Shown: positions 25,906 through 34,560 of the stretch, piece by piece | How the letters are laid out: each line of letters opens with the position of its first letter | How positions within the stretch are numbered: the first letter of the stretch is position 1 | Assembly (NCBI RefSeq): GCF_014647455.2 | Contig: NZ_BMPF01000003.1 | Coordinates: 186,001 to 250,000 of the forward strand | Origin: Halarchaeum grantii | Lineage (GTDB): Archaea > Halobacteriota > Halobacteria > Halobacteriales > Halobacteriaceae | Length of the DNA: 64,000 nucleotides | Direction: 5' to 3' | Notes under the pieces: model-generated | What the model was told of the DNA's origin: nothing | The model's database searches: none | The model's input: only the letters and a program-made list of their open reading frames with translations | Program-made: the position numbers and the translations under genes

Positions 25906-26705
25906 CGGACCACCACCGAGGCGCAGAGCGAGAGCGCCGCGCAGAGCGCGAGCGCGTAGTCGCCGGCGTCGAGCGCGCGCGTCCGGCCGTAGGGCGAGGG
26001 CGCGTTCGCGCCGCCGCGCGCACGCATTCCGCGGCCGACGCGCTCGCCGCGTTCGAGCGTCCGCAGGAGGAAGGTGCCGGCGAGGTTGCGCGCGTCGCGC
26101 CATCCGCCCCGGACGTCGCCGTCGCGGGTCGTGCGGCTGTTGCGCGCGAGGACGAGGCGCCGGAGTTCGTCGAAGAAGAGGAAGAGGTAGCGGTAGGTGA
26201 CGGCGACGACCCAGACGAGCGCGACCGGCACGCGGAGCTCGCGGAGCGCGGCGACGACGCGCGAGAACGGCGTCGTCATCACGAGCAGGGAGAGGAGCGC
26301 GACGCCGACGCCGACGCGGAGGGTGAAGCGCACGACGTAGCGGACCCCGGCGTCGGTGACGGTGAGGCCGAACCCGGCGAGGAGCGCGTCGCCGGGCGTG
26401 AGGACGGCCTGCGGGAGGACGACGAGCGCGGAGGCGAGCGGGACGACGGCGGAGCGCGCGAGCAACCGCTCGAGGGGGACGTGCGAGCGCCACGCGAGCA
26501 GGAGGGCGAGCACGCCGAGCGCGCAGACCGCGGCGAGGGTGCGCGAGACGACGACGGCGAGCGAGAGCGCGGCGATGGCGAGCAGGGAGACGCGGGGGTC
26601 GCGACGCTGGAGGAAGCCGTCGCGGCGCGCGACGCTCTCGGCGGTGAAGAACGCGCGGAGGACGGCGGTGACGCGCTCGACCGAGCCGCCGACGGCGCCG
26701 CTCAC
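25893..26705 (-). CDS. cbiQ: ECF transporter T component (CbiQ/NikQ)
   Basis: The 270-residue membrane protein couples the ATPase to the CbiM substrate component. It has about six helices, and the cytoplasmic coupling helix carries the ARNSRTTRD and GERVGRGMRARGG stretches, the second matching the second Ala-Arg-Gly motif of T components. GTG at 26705 overlaps the upstream stop as GTGA. It belongs to the coupled order cbiM-cbiN-cbiQ-cbiO. Confidence 0.9.
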   Translation of the reverse strand: MSGAVGGSVERVTAVLRAFFTAESVARRDGFLQRRDPRVSLLAIAALSLAVVVSRTLAAVCALGVLALLLAWRSHVPLERLLARSAVVPLASALVVLPQAVLTPGDALLAGFGLTVTDAGVRYVVRFTLRVGVGVALLSLLVMTTPFSRVVAALRELRVPVALVWVVAVTYRYLFLFFDELRRLVLARNSRTTRDGDVRGGWRDARNLAGTFLLRTLERGERVGRGMRARGGANAPSPYGRTRALDAGDYALALCAALSLCASVVVRWAA

Positions 26706-27019
26706 GGCTCCGAGTCGCGTTCGAGGAGGCGGCCGACGCCGAGCGCGAGCGCGAGCGTGAGGCCGACGCCGACGAACGCGGAGACGAGCGTGCCGGCGGT
26801 GGCGCCGAGGCCGGGGACGTCGTAGTCGGGGAGGACGCCGGCGTGGTGGCTGACGGCGGCGTCCTCGGCGCCCGCCGCGTCGGCGGCGTTGTCGAGCGGT
26901 TCGGCGTAGCCGACGGCACCGGACGCCCACGCGAACGCGGGCGCGAGGACGGCGAGGAGGCAGACGACGGCGAGCGCGCGCCGGACCCACGGCCGGGAGA
27001 GCGAACGCGAGAGCGTCAC
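26702..27019 (-). CDS. cbiN: PDGLE/CbiN-type small component of the nickel/cobalt ECF transporter
   Basis: The 105-residue protein has two membrane helices around an external loop with GYAEPLDNAADAAG and SHHAGVLPDYDVPGLG, the PDGLE-domain pattern seen in CbiN- or NikL-type accessory subunits. The loop with paired His may contact incoming metal. GTG at 27019 overlaps the cbiM stop by 4 bases, and its own stop overlaps the cbiQ start by 4 bases. Confidence 0.85.
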   Translation of the reverse strand: MTLSRSLSRPWVRRALAVVCLLAVLAPAFAWASGAVGYAEPLDNAADAAGAEDAAVSHHAGVLPDYDVPGLGATAGTLVSAFVGVGLTLALALGVGRLLERDSEP

Positions 27020-27678
27020 GCTTCCACCTCCCGGGCGAGCGCGTCCTCGCCGACGGGCGCGCCCCCGAGGACGAGGTCGGGGCGGGCGTTCGCGACGGCG
27101 CCGTAGACGGCGGCGGTGATGGCGCCCTCGACGACGCCGAGGAGGGCGTGTCCGCCGACCATCACGGGGACGGTGACGCCGAGCCGGTAGGCGAACGCGT
27201 CGGAGGCGCCGACGCCGAGGGCGACGACGAGTGCGGAGCAGGTGATGGCGCCCCAGCCGGCGGCGAACGCCGCGCCGGTGCGGTGGAACCCACGGAGTCC
27301 ACGAAAGAGCGCGTAGCCGACGAGGACGTCCACGACGGCCATCGCGAAGAGGTTGATGCCGAGCGCGACGATGCCGCCGTCGCCGAAGACGAGCGCTTGG
27401 ATGGTGACGACGGCGGTCATGGCGAGCACGCCGAGCGAGGGCCCGAGGAGGACGCCGGCGAACGCGCCGCCGACGAAGTGCGCGCTCGTCCCGCCGGGGA
27501 TCGGCCAGTTGAGCATCTGTGCGGCGAAGACGCCGGCGGCGACCACACCGAGGAGCGGCGTGCGCTCGTCGCCGAGTTCGTCGCGGGCGCGCCGGACGGC
27601 GACGCCGATGGCGACGCCGGACGCGAGCCAGAAGAGGCCCGCGACCCACGGGTCGAGGAAGCCGTCGGGGACGTGCAT
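27016..27678 (-). CDS. cbiM: ECF transporter substrate component CbiM/NikM
   Basis: The 220-residue membrane protein binds the metal. The N-terminus MHVPDGFL is diagnostic: in this family the amino terminus and His2 are metal ligands after start-Met positioning, and further conserved residues are NWPIPGGTSAHFVGG. The gene is first in the operon and divergent from nikR, which favours nickel over cobalt. A TATA-like TATTAT lies about 28 bases upstream on this strand within the shared spacer. Confidence 0.92.
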   Translation of the reverse strand: MHVPDGFLDPWVAGLFWLASGVAIGVAVRRARDELGDERTPLLGVVAAGVFAAQMLNWPIPGGTSAHFVGGAFAGVLLGPSLGVLAMTAVVTIQALVFGDGGIVALGINLFAMAVVDVLVGYALFRGLRGFHRTGAAFAAGWGAITCSALVVALGVGASDAFAYRLGVTVPVMVGGHALLGVVEGAITAAVYGAVANARPDLVLGGAPVGEDALAREVEA

Positions 27679-27702
27679 TCGTTTCGTGTGAGCGGTGGGC
27701 AG

Positions 27703-27748
27703 GGCGATAATACTTTCGTCGCGAATCGTAATACTGGGTGTTAACTCG
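27703..27748. promoter_or_regulatory. Divergent nikM-nikR control region with direct repeats
   Basis: TAATACT occurs at 27708-27714 and again at 27729-27735, 21 bases apart, which is two turns of the helix. The first copy overlaps the cbiM TATA-like element. A GTTAACT at about 27740-27746 lies about 28 bases before the nikR ATG. The repeats are good candidates for NikR binding, giving repression of uptake when nickel is plentiful. Confidence 0.5.
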
Positions 27749-27769
27749 GCGCGGGGCGAGTCGGCGAGC

Positions 27770-28204
27770 ATGAGCGAAGACCTCGACCGGATGAGCGTCA
27801 CCCTCCCGCCGGACCTCCTCGGTGACCTCGACGGCGTCGTCGACGCCGGGGACTACGACAGCCGCTCGGAGGCGACGCGGGACGCCCTCCGCGCGTTCGT
27901 CACCGAGTTCAACCGCCAGACCGACCTCGCGGGCGCGCTCAGCGGCACCGTCGTCGTCCTCTACGACCACGACGATGCGGACGTCGCGGCGGAGATGACG
28001 AGCCTCCAGCACGAGTTCGCGGACACCATCATCGCCGTCCACCACGTCCACCTCCGCTCGCACCTCTGTCTCGAGTCCATCGCCGTGGACGGCGACGGCG
28101 CGGACATCGAGGCGCTGCTCGCCCGCCTCCGCCCGCTGAAGGGCGTCCAACAGGTGAAGCTCACCGTCGTCGAGGTCGACTCGGAGACCGATCACCACTC
28201 GTAG
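27770..28204 (+). CDS. nikR: Nickel-responsive regulator NikR
   Basis: The 144-residue protein has an N-terminal ribbon-helix-helix DNA-binding domain (MSVTLPPDLLGDLDGVV, about 8-50) and a C-terminal ACT-like nickel domain. The four nickel ligands of E. coli NikR (H76, H87, H89, C95) have exact equivalents at H81, H92, H94 and C100 (HVHLRSHLC). ATG at 27770 is chosen; upstream codons lack homology. It is divergent from the ECF operon and is expected to repress it with Ni2+ bound. Confidence 0.93.
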   Translation: MSEDLDRMSVTLPPDLLGDLDGVVDAGDYDSRSEATRDALRAFVTEFNRQTDLAGALSGTVVVLYDHDDADVAAEMTSLQHEFADTIIAVHHVHLRSHLCLESIAVDGDGADIEALLARLRPLKGVQQVKLTVVEVDSETDHHS

Positions 28205-28224
28205 GCGCGCCCGCAAGCGGTCGT

Positions 28225-29457
28225 ATGACCACACGGTCGCTCGCGCTCGCCGCCGCCGTCGTCGCGCTCGTCCTCCTCGCCGGCTGTACCGGCGTCCCCC
28301 TCCTCGACGACGGCGACGACTTCGACGCCGTCTGGCACAGCGACACGCCCGCCAACCCCGGCGGCACGCACCACCCCGCGATCGCGACGCGCATCGACGG
28401 TGAGGCGTACATCGCCACCGGCTTCGGCGACGTGGGCGCGAACCGCTCCTGTTCGTTCGTCGTGCTGAACGGCACGGGCGGCGTCCGCTGGGACGAGTCC
28501 CTGCCCGCGGACGCCTGCGGCACTCAGCCCGTCGGCGACCCCGCGTTCGGCGACGTCACGGGCGACGGCGCGCCCGAGGTCGTGTGGGCGACGCACGAGC
28601 AGCGCCTCTACGCGTCGAACCCGCGCACGGGCGCCGAGGTGCTGAACGTCTCCTTCCCGAGCGGCGTGCCGTTCGCCCAGCTCGTCGTCGTCGAGGACCC
28701 GACGCTCGTCGTCGTCCCGCTGATGGCCGGGCAGGTGCGGGCCTACCACCCGAACGGGACGCTCGCGTGGAACCGGACCTTCCCGGACTACGTTCGCGGG
28801 CAGGGCCCCGCGCTCGTCACCCGCGAGAGCGGCGCGCGCGAACTCGTCCTCGGGACGGCGGGTGGGCTCGTCGCGCTCGACCCGACGACCGGCGAGACGG
28901 ACTGGCGGACCGGGACGCCCACGCGCTTCCTCCGAACCGGCCGCCTCGGCGACACCGAGGTCGTCGTCGCGTCCGGCGCGAACGCCGCCGGAACCGCCGG
29001 CGAGGGCGACACGCACGTCGAGGCGGTCGCGGCGAACGGGACGCGGCTCTGGGAGCGCCACTACCCGGGGACGCCCGCCGTCGGCGCGGTCGGCGCGCCC
29101 GCACCCGACGCGCGAACGCTCGCGTACGCGACGAACGACGACGGCCGCCTCTACGCCTACGACCTCGTGAGCGGTCGCGAAGTGTGGAACCGGACGCTCG
29201 ACGAGGAGCGGCGCTACGTGCCGCCGCCGACGCTCGCGGACCTCGACGGCGACGGCGACGAGGAAGTCGTCGCGGCGGCCGCGTACGGCCCCGTCAGCGC
29301 GTTCAACGCCTCCACCGGCGCGCCCGTCGGGACGTGGTCGTGGGACGGCGACGCCGCTATCTGGGCGGGCCTGCGGAGCGCCGACGTGGACGGCGACGGC
29401 GACGAGGAAGCGCTGGCGGTGACGACTGACGCGCAGGTCGTCGCGCTCGGAGACTGA
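28225..29457 (+). CDS. Secreted beta-propeller (PQQ/FG-GAP-like) lipoprotein
   Basis: The 410-residue product has a signal peptide ending in lipobox LAGC (C21) and an array of propeller blades. Typical turns are TGDGAPEVVWAT, GLVALDPTTGETDWRTG, LYAYDLVSGREVWNRT and the calcium-binding-like DLDGDGDEEVV and DVDGDGDEEAL. It resembles haloarchaeal PQQ-repeat outer-surface proteins whose ligands are unknown; true PQQ binding is not implied. Many N-x-S/T sequons could be glycosylated. It starts 20 bases after nikR and may be co-transcribed with it. Confidence 0.82.
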   Translation: MTTRSLALAAAVVALVLLAGCTGVPLLDDGDDFDAVWHSDTPANPGGTHHPAIATRIDGEAYIATGFGDVGANRSCSFVVLNGTGGVRWDESLPADACGTQPVGDPAFGDVTGDGAPEVVWATHEQRLYASNPRTGAEVLNVSFPSGVPFAQLVVVEDPTLVVVPLMAGQVRAYHPNGTLAWNRTFPDYVRGQGPALVTRESGARELVLGTAGGLVALDPTTGETDWRTGTPTRFLRTGRLGDTEVVVASGANAAGTAGEGDTHVEAVAANGTRLWERHYPGTPAVGAVGAPAPDARTLAYATNDDGRLYAYDLVSGREVWNRTLDEERRYVPPPTLADLDGDGDEEVVAAAAYGPVSAFNASTGAPVGTWSWDGDAAIWAGLRSADVDGDGDEEALAVTTDAQVVALGD

Positions 29458-29460
29458 GCG

Positions 29461-29898
29461 TCAGACCGGATGCTCGGTCGCGCGAACGACGAGCACCGGG
29501 ACGTCCGCGCGCCGGAGGACGCGCTCCGTCGTGCTCCCGAGGACGGCCCGCTCGGGGCCCGTCCGCCCGTGCGTCCCCATGACGACGAGGTCGACGTCGT
29601 GCTCGTCGACGTACGCGAGGATCTCGTCGGCGGGGGTGCCCTCGCGGATCTCGGTCTCGGCGTCGAGGCCGGCCCGACTCGCCGCCCCGCCGATAGACGC
29701 GACGGCGTTCTCGGCCTCGACGCGAATGTCGTCGCTCGGCCACGCGGCCGCCGCGACCCGCCGGCGCACGCTGTCGTCGACGACGTAGAGGGCGTGGACG
29801 GTCGCGTTCGCGCGCTCGGCGATGTCGAGCGCCTGCGTCACCGAGTCCTGTACGCCGCCGCTCCCGTCCGTCGTCACGAGGACGTTCTCGTACGTCAC
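29461..29898 (-). CDS. Universal stress protein, UspA family
   Basis: The 145-residue protein is a single UspA domain. It starts TYENVLVTTDGSGG and has the ATP-binding signature VVMGTHGRTGPERAVLGSTTERVLRRADVPVLVV (a landmark spanning about 104-138; the G-x2-G-x9-G-S/T pattern is visible). The start is GTG at 29898. It converges with the propeller gene with only a few bases between stops. Confidence 0.9.
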   Translation of the reverse strand: MTYENVLVTTDGSGGVQDSVTQALDIAERANATVHALYVVDDSVRRRVAAAAWPSDDIRVEAENAVASIGGAASRAGLDAETEIREGTPADEILAYVDEHDVDLVVMGTHGRTGPERAVLGSTTERVLRRADVPVLVVRATEHPV

Positions 29899-30054
29899 GC
29901 CACATCACCGCCGTGTGTCGGCTTCACGGGCGGCGATTCGCCCGCCCGCGACAAGTAGGTTCGGCCCGCGTCCCGCTCGTCGCCCGACGGGGGCGCTGTC
30001 GGACGCGACCCCCGGTGTCGAAACCGCCATGCGGTCGCGCGCCGTAGCCGACCC

Positions 30055-30645
30055 ATGCGCGACCTCGACGAGACCGACCTCGAGATACTCCGCCTCCTCC
30101 TCGCGGACGCCAGACGGCCCTACAGCGAGATCGGCGACGTCGTCGGCCTCTCCGGGCCCGCCGTCTCCGAGCGCGTCTCGCGCCTCCGCGAGGTCGGCGT
30201 CATCGAGCAGTTCACCGTGAACGTCGACCGCTCGAAGCTCACCGAGCGCGTCCGACTCCTCGTCGACGTGGCCGTCGAACCCGGGCACGCGAGCGCCGTC
30301 TACGACGCCCTCCTCGACGCCGACGGCACCCAGCACGCCTATCGGAGCGCCGACGCGCACGTCGTCGCGCACGTCGGCCGCCCGGACGCGGACGTCGAGT
30401 CGTGGCTCGCGGACGCCGTCGACACGAGCGTCGTCGACGACTACACCGTCCGCGTCCTCGCGGAGAGCGAGTGGACGAACAGCGTCGCCGACGCCGACTT
30501 CGCCATCTCCTGTGCGGAGTGCGGGAACACCGTCACCAGCGAGGGGACGGCCGCCCGCCTCGGCGGCGAGCTCTACCAGTTCTGCTGTCCGACCTGCGAG
30601 TCGCGCTTCCGCGAGGCGTACGAGGACCTCGCCGAGGACGCCTGA
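30055..30645 (+). CDS. AsnC/Lrp-type regulator with C-terminal TRASH-like metal domain
   Basis: The 196-residue protein starts with an AsnC winged helix (LDETDLEILRLLLADARR, SGPAVSERVSRLREVGVI), followed by a RAM-like ligand domain to about 140. A C-terminal treble-clef follows with C153, C156, C177/C178 and C181 (SCAECG, then CCPTCESRFREAY), the TRASH pattern of metallochaperone-like sensors. In archaea this fusion controls copper homeostasis genes. A copper ATPase lies 6 kb away on the same replicon segment, so a copper role is plausible but unproven. Confidence 0.85.
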   Translation: MRDLDETDLEILRLLLADARRPYSEIGDVVGLSGPAVSERVSRLREVGVIEQFTVNVDRSKLTERVRLLVDVAVEPGHASAVYDALLDADGTQHAYRSADAHVVAHVGRPDADVESWLADAVDTSVVDDYTVRVLAESEWTNSVADADFAISCAECGNTVTSEGTAARLGGELYQFCCPTCESRFREAYEDLAEDA

Positions 30646-30679
30646 AAGCGTTAAGTCGCGCGCGGGCGTTCGCTCGACA

Positions 30680-30970
30680 ATGCCGACCCCGCGACAGCGC
30701 CGCGTCGTCCGCCGCCACGCCGCGCTGACGCTCGTCGCGCTCCCCGTCTTCGCCGTCGCGGGCGTGCTGACGCCCGACACCGCCGTCGTCGCCGCACTCC
30801 TCTCGTTGCTCGTCGCCGTGGTGGTCGACGCGCCCGTCCACGTCCGTCCCACGTGGCGCGCGCGCCTCCGGTGGGTGCTCCTCCTCGGCGTCGTCCTCTT
30901 CCTCGGCCTCGCCGCCCGGCACAGCTACGCGGTACTGCGCGCCCTCAGCGACGCCCTCGTCTACACCTGA
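30680..30970 (+). CDS. Small three-helix membrane protein
   Basis: The 96-residue protein has a basic N-terminus (MPTPRQRRVVRRH) and about three hydrophobic segments. A TATA-like GTTAAG at about 30650 lies 28 bases before the ATG, which fits a leaderless start. Its end overlaps the end of the convergent gene by 10 bases. No family is recognised. Confidence 0.55.
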   Translation: MPTPRQRRVVRRHAALTLVALPVFAVAGVLTPDTAVVAALLSLLVAVVVDAPVHVRPTWRARLRWVLLLGVVLFLGLAARHSYAVLRALSDALVYT

Positions 30971-31647
30971 CGGACGGTCAGCACTGCCGTGCCGTCCGCC
31001 TGCGAGAGGTCGACGGCGACGGGCGCGTCCGCGTCGGCGGCGAGCGCGACGCCGAAGAGCGACGCGACCGGGTGGTCGACGGCCGCCGGGTCGCCGACGA
31101 GACAGTCGGCGACGGCGACGCGCACGCGCGCCTCGGTGACCGCGAGCGGCGTCACGTCGTCGGCGAGTTCGAAGCGCCCGGTCGCCGCGTCCGCGAGGCG
31201 GGCGACGAGCGCCGCGCGGTCGTCCGCGCCGTCGATACCGGGGACGTGCTCGATGAGCGCCGCGCCGACGGGTTCGAGCGTTACGGCGGCGTCGTCTCCC
31301 GACGCGCCGTCGAGCGCGGTGTCGGGCGCGACGAGCGAGAGTCGGCCGTCGGGGCGGTAGACGCGGCGAACGGCGTCCGTATCGACGCGCGCCTCGACGT
31401 CCGCCGCGCGCGCGTCGTGGAGGGCGGCCGCGACGGCGTGCGGGACGGCGGTACCGGGCGAGAGGAAGACGTCGAAGACGCCCGCGACGGCGGCGACGCC
31501 GCCGAGCGCGAGGAGGAGCGTCCCCCAGACGGGCGGGCTCCACGGGACGAAGGCGGGGAGCGAGGCACCGAGCGTCCCGAGGAGGACGCCGACGAGGACG
31601 CAGAGCGCGCCCGGGAGGGCACGGTGGCGGACGCGTTCGGGGTTCAC
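30961..31647 (-). CDS. Membrane-anchored protein, unknown function
   Basis: The 228-residue protein (GTG start at 31647, VNPERVRHRAL) has two N-terminal membrane helices (about 10-35 and 42-65), then a soluble acidic domain of about 160 residues with alternating strands and helices. A longer frame is open upstream but does not look coding. No family is recognised. Confidence 0.6.
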   Translation of the reverse strand: MNPERVRHRALPGALCVLVGVLLGTLGASLPAFVPWSPPVWGTLLLALGGVAAVAGVFDVFLSPGTAVPHAVAAALHDARAADVEARVDTDAVRRVYRPDGRLSLVAPDTALDGASGDDAAVTLEPVGAALIEHVPGIDGADDRAALVARLADAATGRFELADDVTPLAVTEARVRVAVADCLVGDPAAVDHPVASLFGVALAADADAPVAVDLSQADGTAVLTVRQV

Positions 31648-31732
31648 GCTCCGAATCGACAGCCCACACCGCCTTAGAGGTGGCGTCCCGGCGGACCACC
31701 GCACTTTTGTCCGCCGCACGCGAGGGAGCAGT

Positions 31733-32728
31733 ATGTTCGGAGTCGACGGCAGACCGCGTGAGGCCGCCGACCTCCTCGGGGTCGCGTGCGGCGTGCTCCT
31801 CGCGTCCGCCGTCGCCGTCCTCCCCGTCGTCCGCGAGACGCCGCTGCGAGCGGTCGTCGCCCTCCCCGTCCTCCTCGTCGTCCCCGGCTACGCCCTCGTC
31901 GCGGCCTGCTACCCGCGCGCGTCGGCGCTGGCCGGCGACGGCGAACGCGAGGGACCCGACGATCCGCGCCTCTCCGCGCTCGGCCGCCTCGCGCTCGCCA
32001 TCGGCGGGAGCGTCACCGTCGTCGGCGCCGTCGGCCTCGGTGCCGCCGCGCTCGGCGCGTTCGGCGCACGTACCGTCCTCCCGGGCGTGAGCGCGCTGAC
32101 GCTCGCGCTCTGCGGCGTCGCGTGGTACCGCCGCCGGCGCACACACGCGGCGCTCCGCTATCGGCCCGCGCTCGGCGACGCCCGCGCGCGCCTCGCCGCG
32201 TGGTCGCACGGCAGCCGCCTCGACGCCGCGCTGACCGTCGTCGCCGTCGTCGCCGTCCTCGGTGCGGCGGGCGGCGTCTACGCGCACGACGCCGGCGGTG
32301 CCGGCGGAGCGGCCGACTCGACGCACGCCGCACTCCTGCACGCGGAGAACGGGACGACCGTCGCGGCCGACTACCCGCGCACCCTCACCGTCGACGCGCC
32401 CGCGACCTACACCGTCGCCGTCGGCGCGAGCGGGGCGACGAACGCGACGGTCGTCACCGTCATCGAACGATACGACGCGAACGCGACGGCGTCGGACGAG
32501 TCGCTGCCCGACCCGGTGTCGCGGACGGAACTCGATCGGGTAGATGTCGCCGTCCCCACCGGCGGGGAGGCGCTGGCGTCCGTGACGGTGCGCCCGGACG
32601 CGCCCGCCGAGCGCGCGCGCCTCGTCTTCCTCGTCTACCACGGCGCCGTGCCGAGCGACCCGACGGCCGCGAACGCGGACGACGAACTCCACGCATGGGT
32701 GCGAGTCGGCGGGGGGAGCGGGGCGTGA
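31733..32728 (+). CDS. DUF1616-like membrane protein of the glycan module
   Basis: The 331-residue protein has two membrane-helix pairs in the first half (TPLRAVVALPVLLVVPGYALVAACYPR is the DUF1616 landmark, about residues 36-62) and a further helix near 165-185. An external domain with several N-x-S/T sites follows. DUF1616 proteins often sit beside S-layer glycosylation or polysaccharide genes in haloarchaea. The stop overlaps the next gene start as GTGA. Confidence 0.75.
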   Translation: MFGVDGRPREAADLLGVACGVLLASAVAVLPVVRETPLRAVVALPVLLVVPGYALVAACYPRASALAGDGEREGPDDPRLSALGRLALAIGGSVTVVGAVGLGAAALGAFGARTVLPGVSALTLALCGVAWYRRRRTHAALRYRPALGDARARLAAWSHGSRLDAALTVVAVVAVLGAAGGVYAHDAGGAGGAADSTHAALLHAENGTTVAADYPRTLTVDAPATYTVAVGASGATNATVVTVIERYDANATASDESLPDPVSRTELDRVDVAVPTGGEALASVTVRPDAPAERARLVFLVYHGAVPSDPTAANADDELHAWVRVGGGSGA

Positions 32729-34560
32729 CAGCCGCGAGCGACGACGCGGTCGTCGTCGAGAAGAGCGTCGTCAGCGGCGGCTTCGTCCGTCCGGCCATCA
32801 AAATCGAACTCCGGTCGAGCGCGGACACGCCCGTCGTCGTCCGGTTCGCCGACCGCATCCCCGGCGGGCGCTACGTCGCGACGACCGAAGGCGACGCCCC
32901 GGAGCCCGCGTGGGGGCGGCTCGCCGGCGGCCGACTGGAGTCCACGGTCTCGCTCGGCCCCGGCGAGTCGCTCGCCGTCCACTACCTCCTCGACGCGGAC
33001 GCGGCCGGCCCCGTCTCCGCCGACGAGCTCCCCGCGCCCGAACTCCTCCACGTCGGCGCGCTCGAGCGCGACGCCGGGTGGCGCGTCGACCCCGCCATCC
33101 GGTGGCGCTCCCCGGACGGCGGCTGGGTGCCGCTGACGCTCGTCGACCCGTCGACGCAGGCGGGCGTGACTGACCCGGACGCCGTCCCCGGCCCCGTCGT
33201 CGGGAGCTGGGCCGCCCACGAGCGCGCGGCCGGCCCGAGCGTCTTCCACCGCCCGACGGCCGGCTCGCCCGCCGTCGGCGTCGTCGCCACCGACGCGTAC
33301 GCGGACGCCGTCTACCGGACCGTCGTCCGCGCTCGCGCGCACGGCTTCGAGACGTACGTCACCTACGTCGGCGACCCGGACGCCGAGGTCGTGCGCTTCG
33401 CCGAGCAGCTCGGTGCCGCCGTCGTCCGCCCGCCCGACGCCGCCGTCGGCGAGAGCGACGCGGAGCGCGAGCGGGCACGCCGGCGCGCGCTCTCCGCTGC
33501 GGCGCGCGCGAACGGCCACCCCGGCATCGTCTTCCAGCCCCGCTCGTGCCCGCGAATCGACTACGGCCGGACGCTCGACGCGTTCGCGAACGACGGCTGG
33601 GAGGTCGATGCCGTCCCCGAGAGCGACCCTCAGCGCGTCGACCACCCGAACGTCCTCGTCGGCATCCCCGCCTACCGCGCCGAGGCCACCATCGGCGACG
33701 TCGTCCGCGAGGCCCGCCGGTACGCGGACATGGTGCTCGTCGTCGAGGACGGCGGCGGCGACCGGACCGCGGAAGTCGCGCGCGACGCGGGCGCCGTCGT
33801 CGTCGAGCACGCCCGCAACAAGGGGTACGGCGGCGCGCTGAAGACGATCTTCCGCGAGGCCGCCGCGCGCGGCGCGGACTACACGGTGACGCTGGACGCG
33901 GACGGCCAACACGACCCCTCGGACGTCCCGAGACTCGTCGCCGCCCAGCGCACCGAGCGGGCGGACGTCGTCATCGGCAACCGCTACATGGCGGGCAGCG
34001 AGACCCACCTCCCCGCCGTCCGCGCCGTCGGTCTCGGCGTCGTCAACCTCCTCACGAACCTCAGCATGGGTCGCTTCCTCCCGCAGGACTGGATACACGA
34101 CACGCAGAGCGGCTATCGCGCCTACACGCTCGAAGCCGTCCACGTCCTCGAGGGGGCGCGCGACGTCGGGAACGGCATGTGGGCGAGCACGGACATCCTC
34201 TACGCGCTCGACCGGGAGGACTTCGCGTTCGCGGAGGTCCCGACGACCATCCGCTACGACCTCGAGGGGACGAGCACGGAGGGCGCGCTCGAACACGGCC
34301 TCGGCCTCGTGCGGAACATCGTCGGCGTCGTCGAGCACACGCACCCGATGGTGCTCGTCGGCCTTCCGGGCGCGATGAGCGTCCTCCTCGGCTCGCTCCT
34401 CGGCGTCGGCGCCCTCCAGCGCTTCCTCGCGACGGGGCTGGTCTCCGTCGGCTTCACCATCGCGACCGCCGGCTTCACCGTCGCCGGCGTCCTCCTGCTG
34501 TTCACCGCCGTGCTCATCCGCACCATCAACACCCACCCGTACTTCCGGCCGCCGGAATGA
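32725..34560 (+). CDS. Family 2 glycosyltransferase with two extra N-terminal domains
   Basis: The 611-residue protein has three parts. Residues 1-110 look like an all-beta domain. Residues 183-300 look Rossmann-like (GVVATDAYADAVYRTVVRA). From about 310 comes a dolichyl-phosphate-sugar-synthase-type GT2 domain: VLVGIPAYRAEATIGDVV, EDGGGDRTAEVA, the metal-binding DADGQHD (391-397), the DTQSGYRAYT acceptor loop, and two C-terminal membrane helices. It would move a sugar from a nucleotide donor to a polyprenyl phosphate. The GTG start overlaps the DUF1616 stop and the stop overlaps the flippase start, so it is coupled to both. Confidence 0.85.
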   Translation: MTAASDDAVVVEKSVVSGGFVRPAIKIELRSSADTPVVVRFADRIPGGRYVATTEGDAPEPAWGRLAGGRLESTVSLGPGESLAVHYLLDADAAGPVSADELPAPELLHVGALERDAGWRVDPAIRWRSPDGGWVPLTLVDPSTQAGVTDPDAVPGPVVGSWAAHERAAGPSVFHRPTAGSPAVGVVATDAYADAVYRTVVRARAHGFETYVTYVGDPDAEVVRFAEQLGAAVVRPPDAAVGESDAERERARRRALSAAARANGHPGIVFQPRSCPRIDYGRTLDAFANDGWEVDAVPESDPQRVDHPNVLVGIPAYRAEATIGDVVREARRYADMVLVVEDGGGDRTAEVARDAGAVVVEHARNKGYGGALKTIFREAAARGADYTVTLDADGQHDPSDVPRLVAAQRTERADVVIGNRYMAGSETHLPAVRAVGLGVVNLLTNLSMGRFLPQDWIHDTQSGYRAYTLEAVHVLEGARDVGNGMWASTDILYALDREDFAFAEVPTTIRYDLEGTSTEGALEHGLGLVRNIVGVVEHTHPMVLVGLPGAMSVLLGSLLGVGALQRFLATGLVSVGFTIATAGFTVAGVLLLFTAVLIRTINTHPYFRPPE

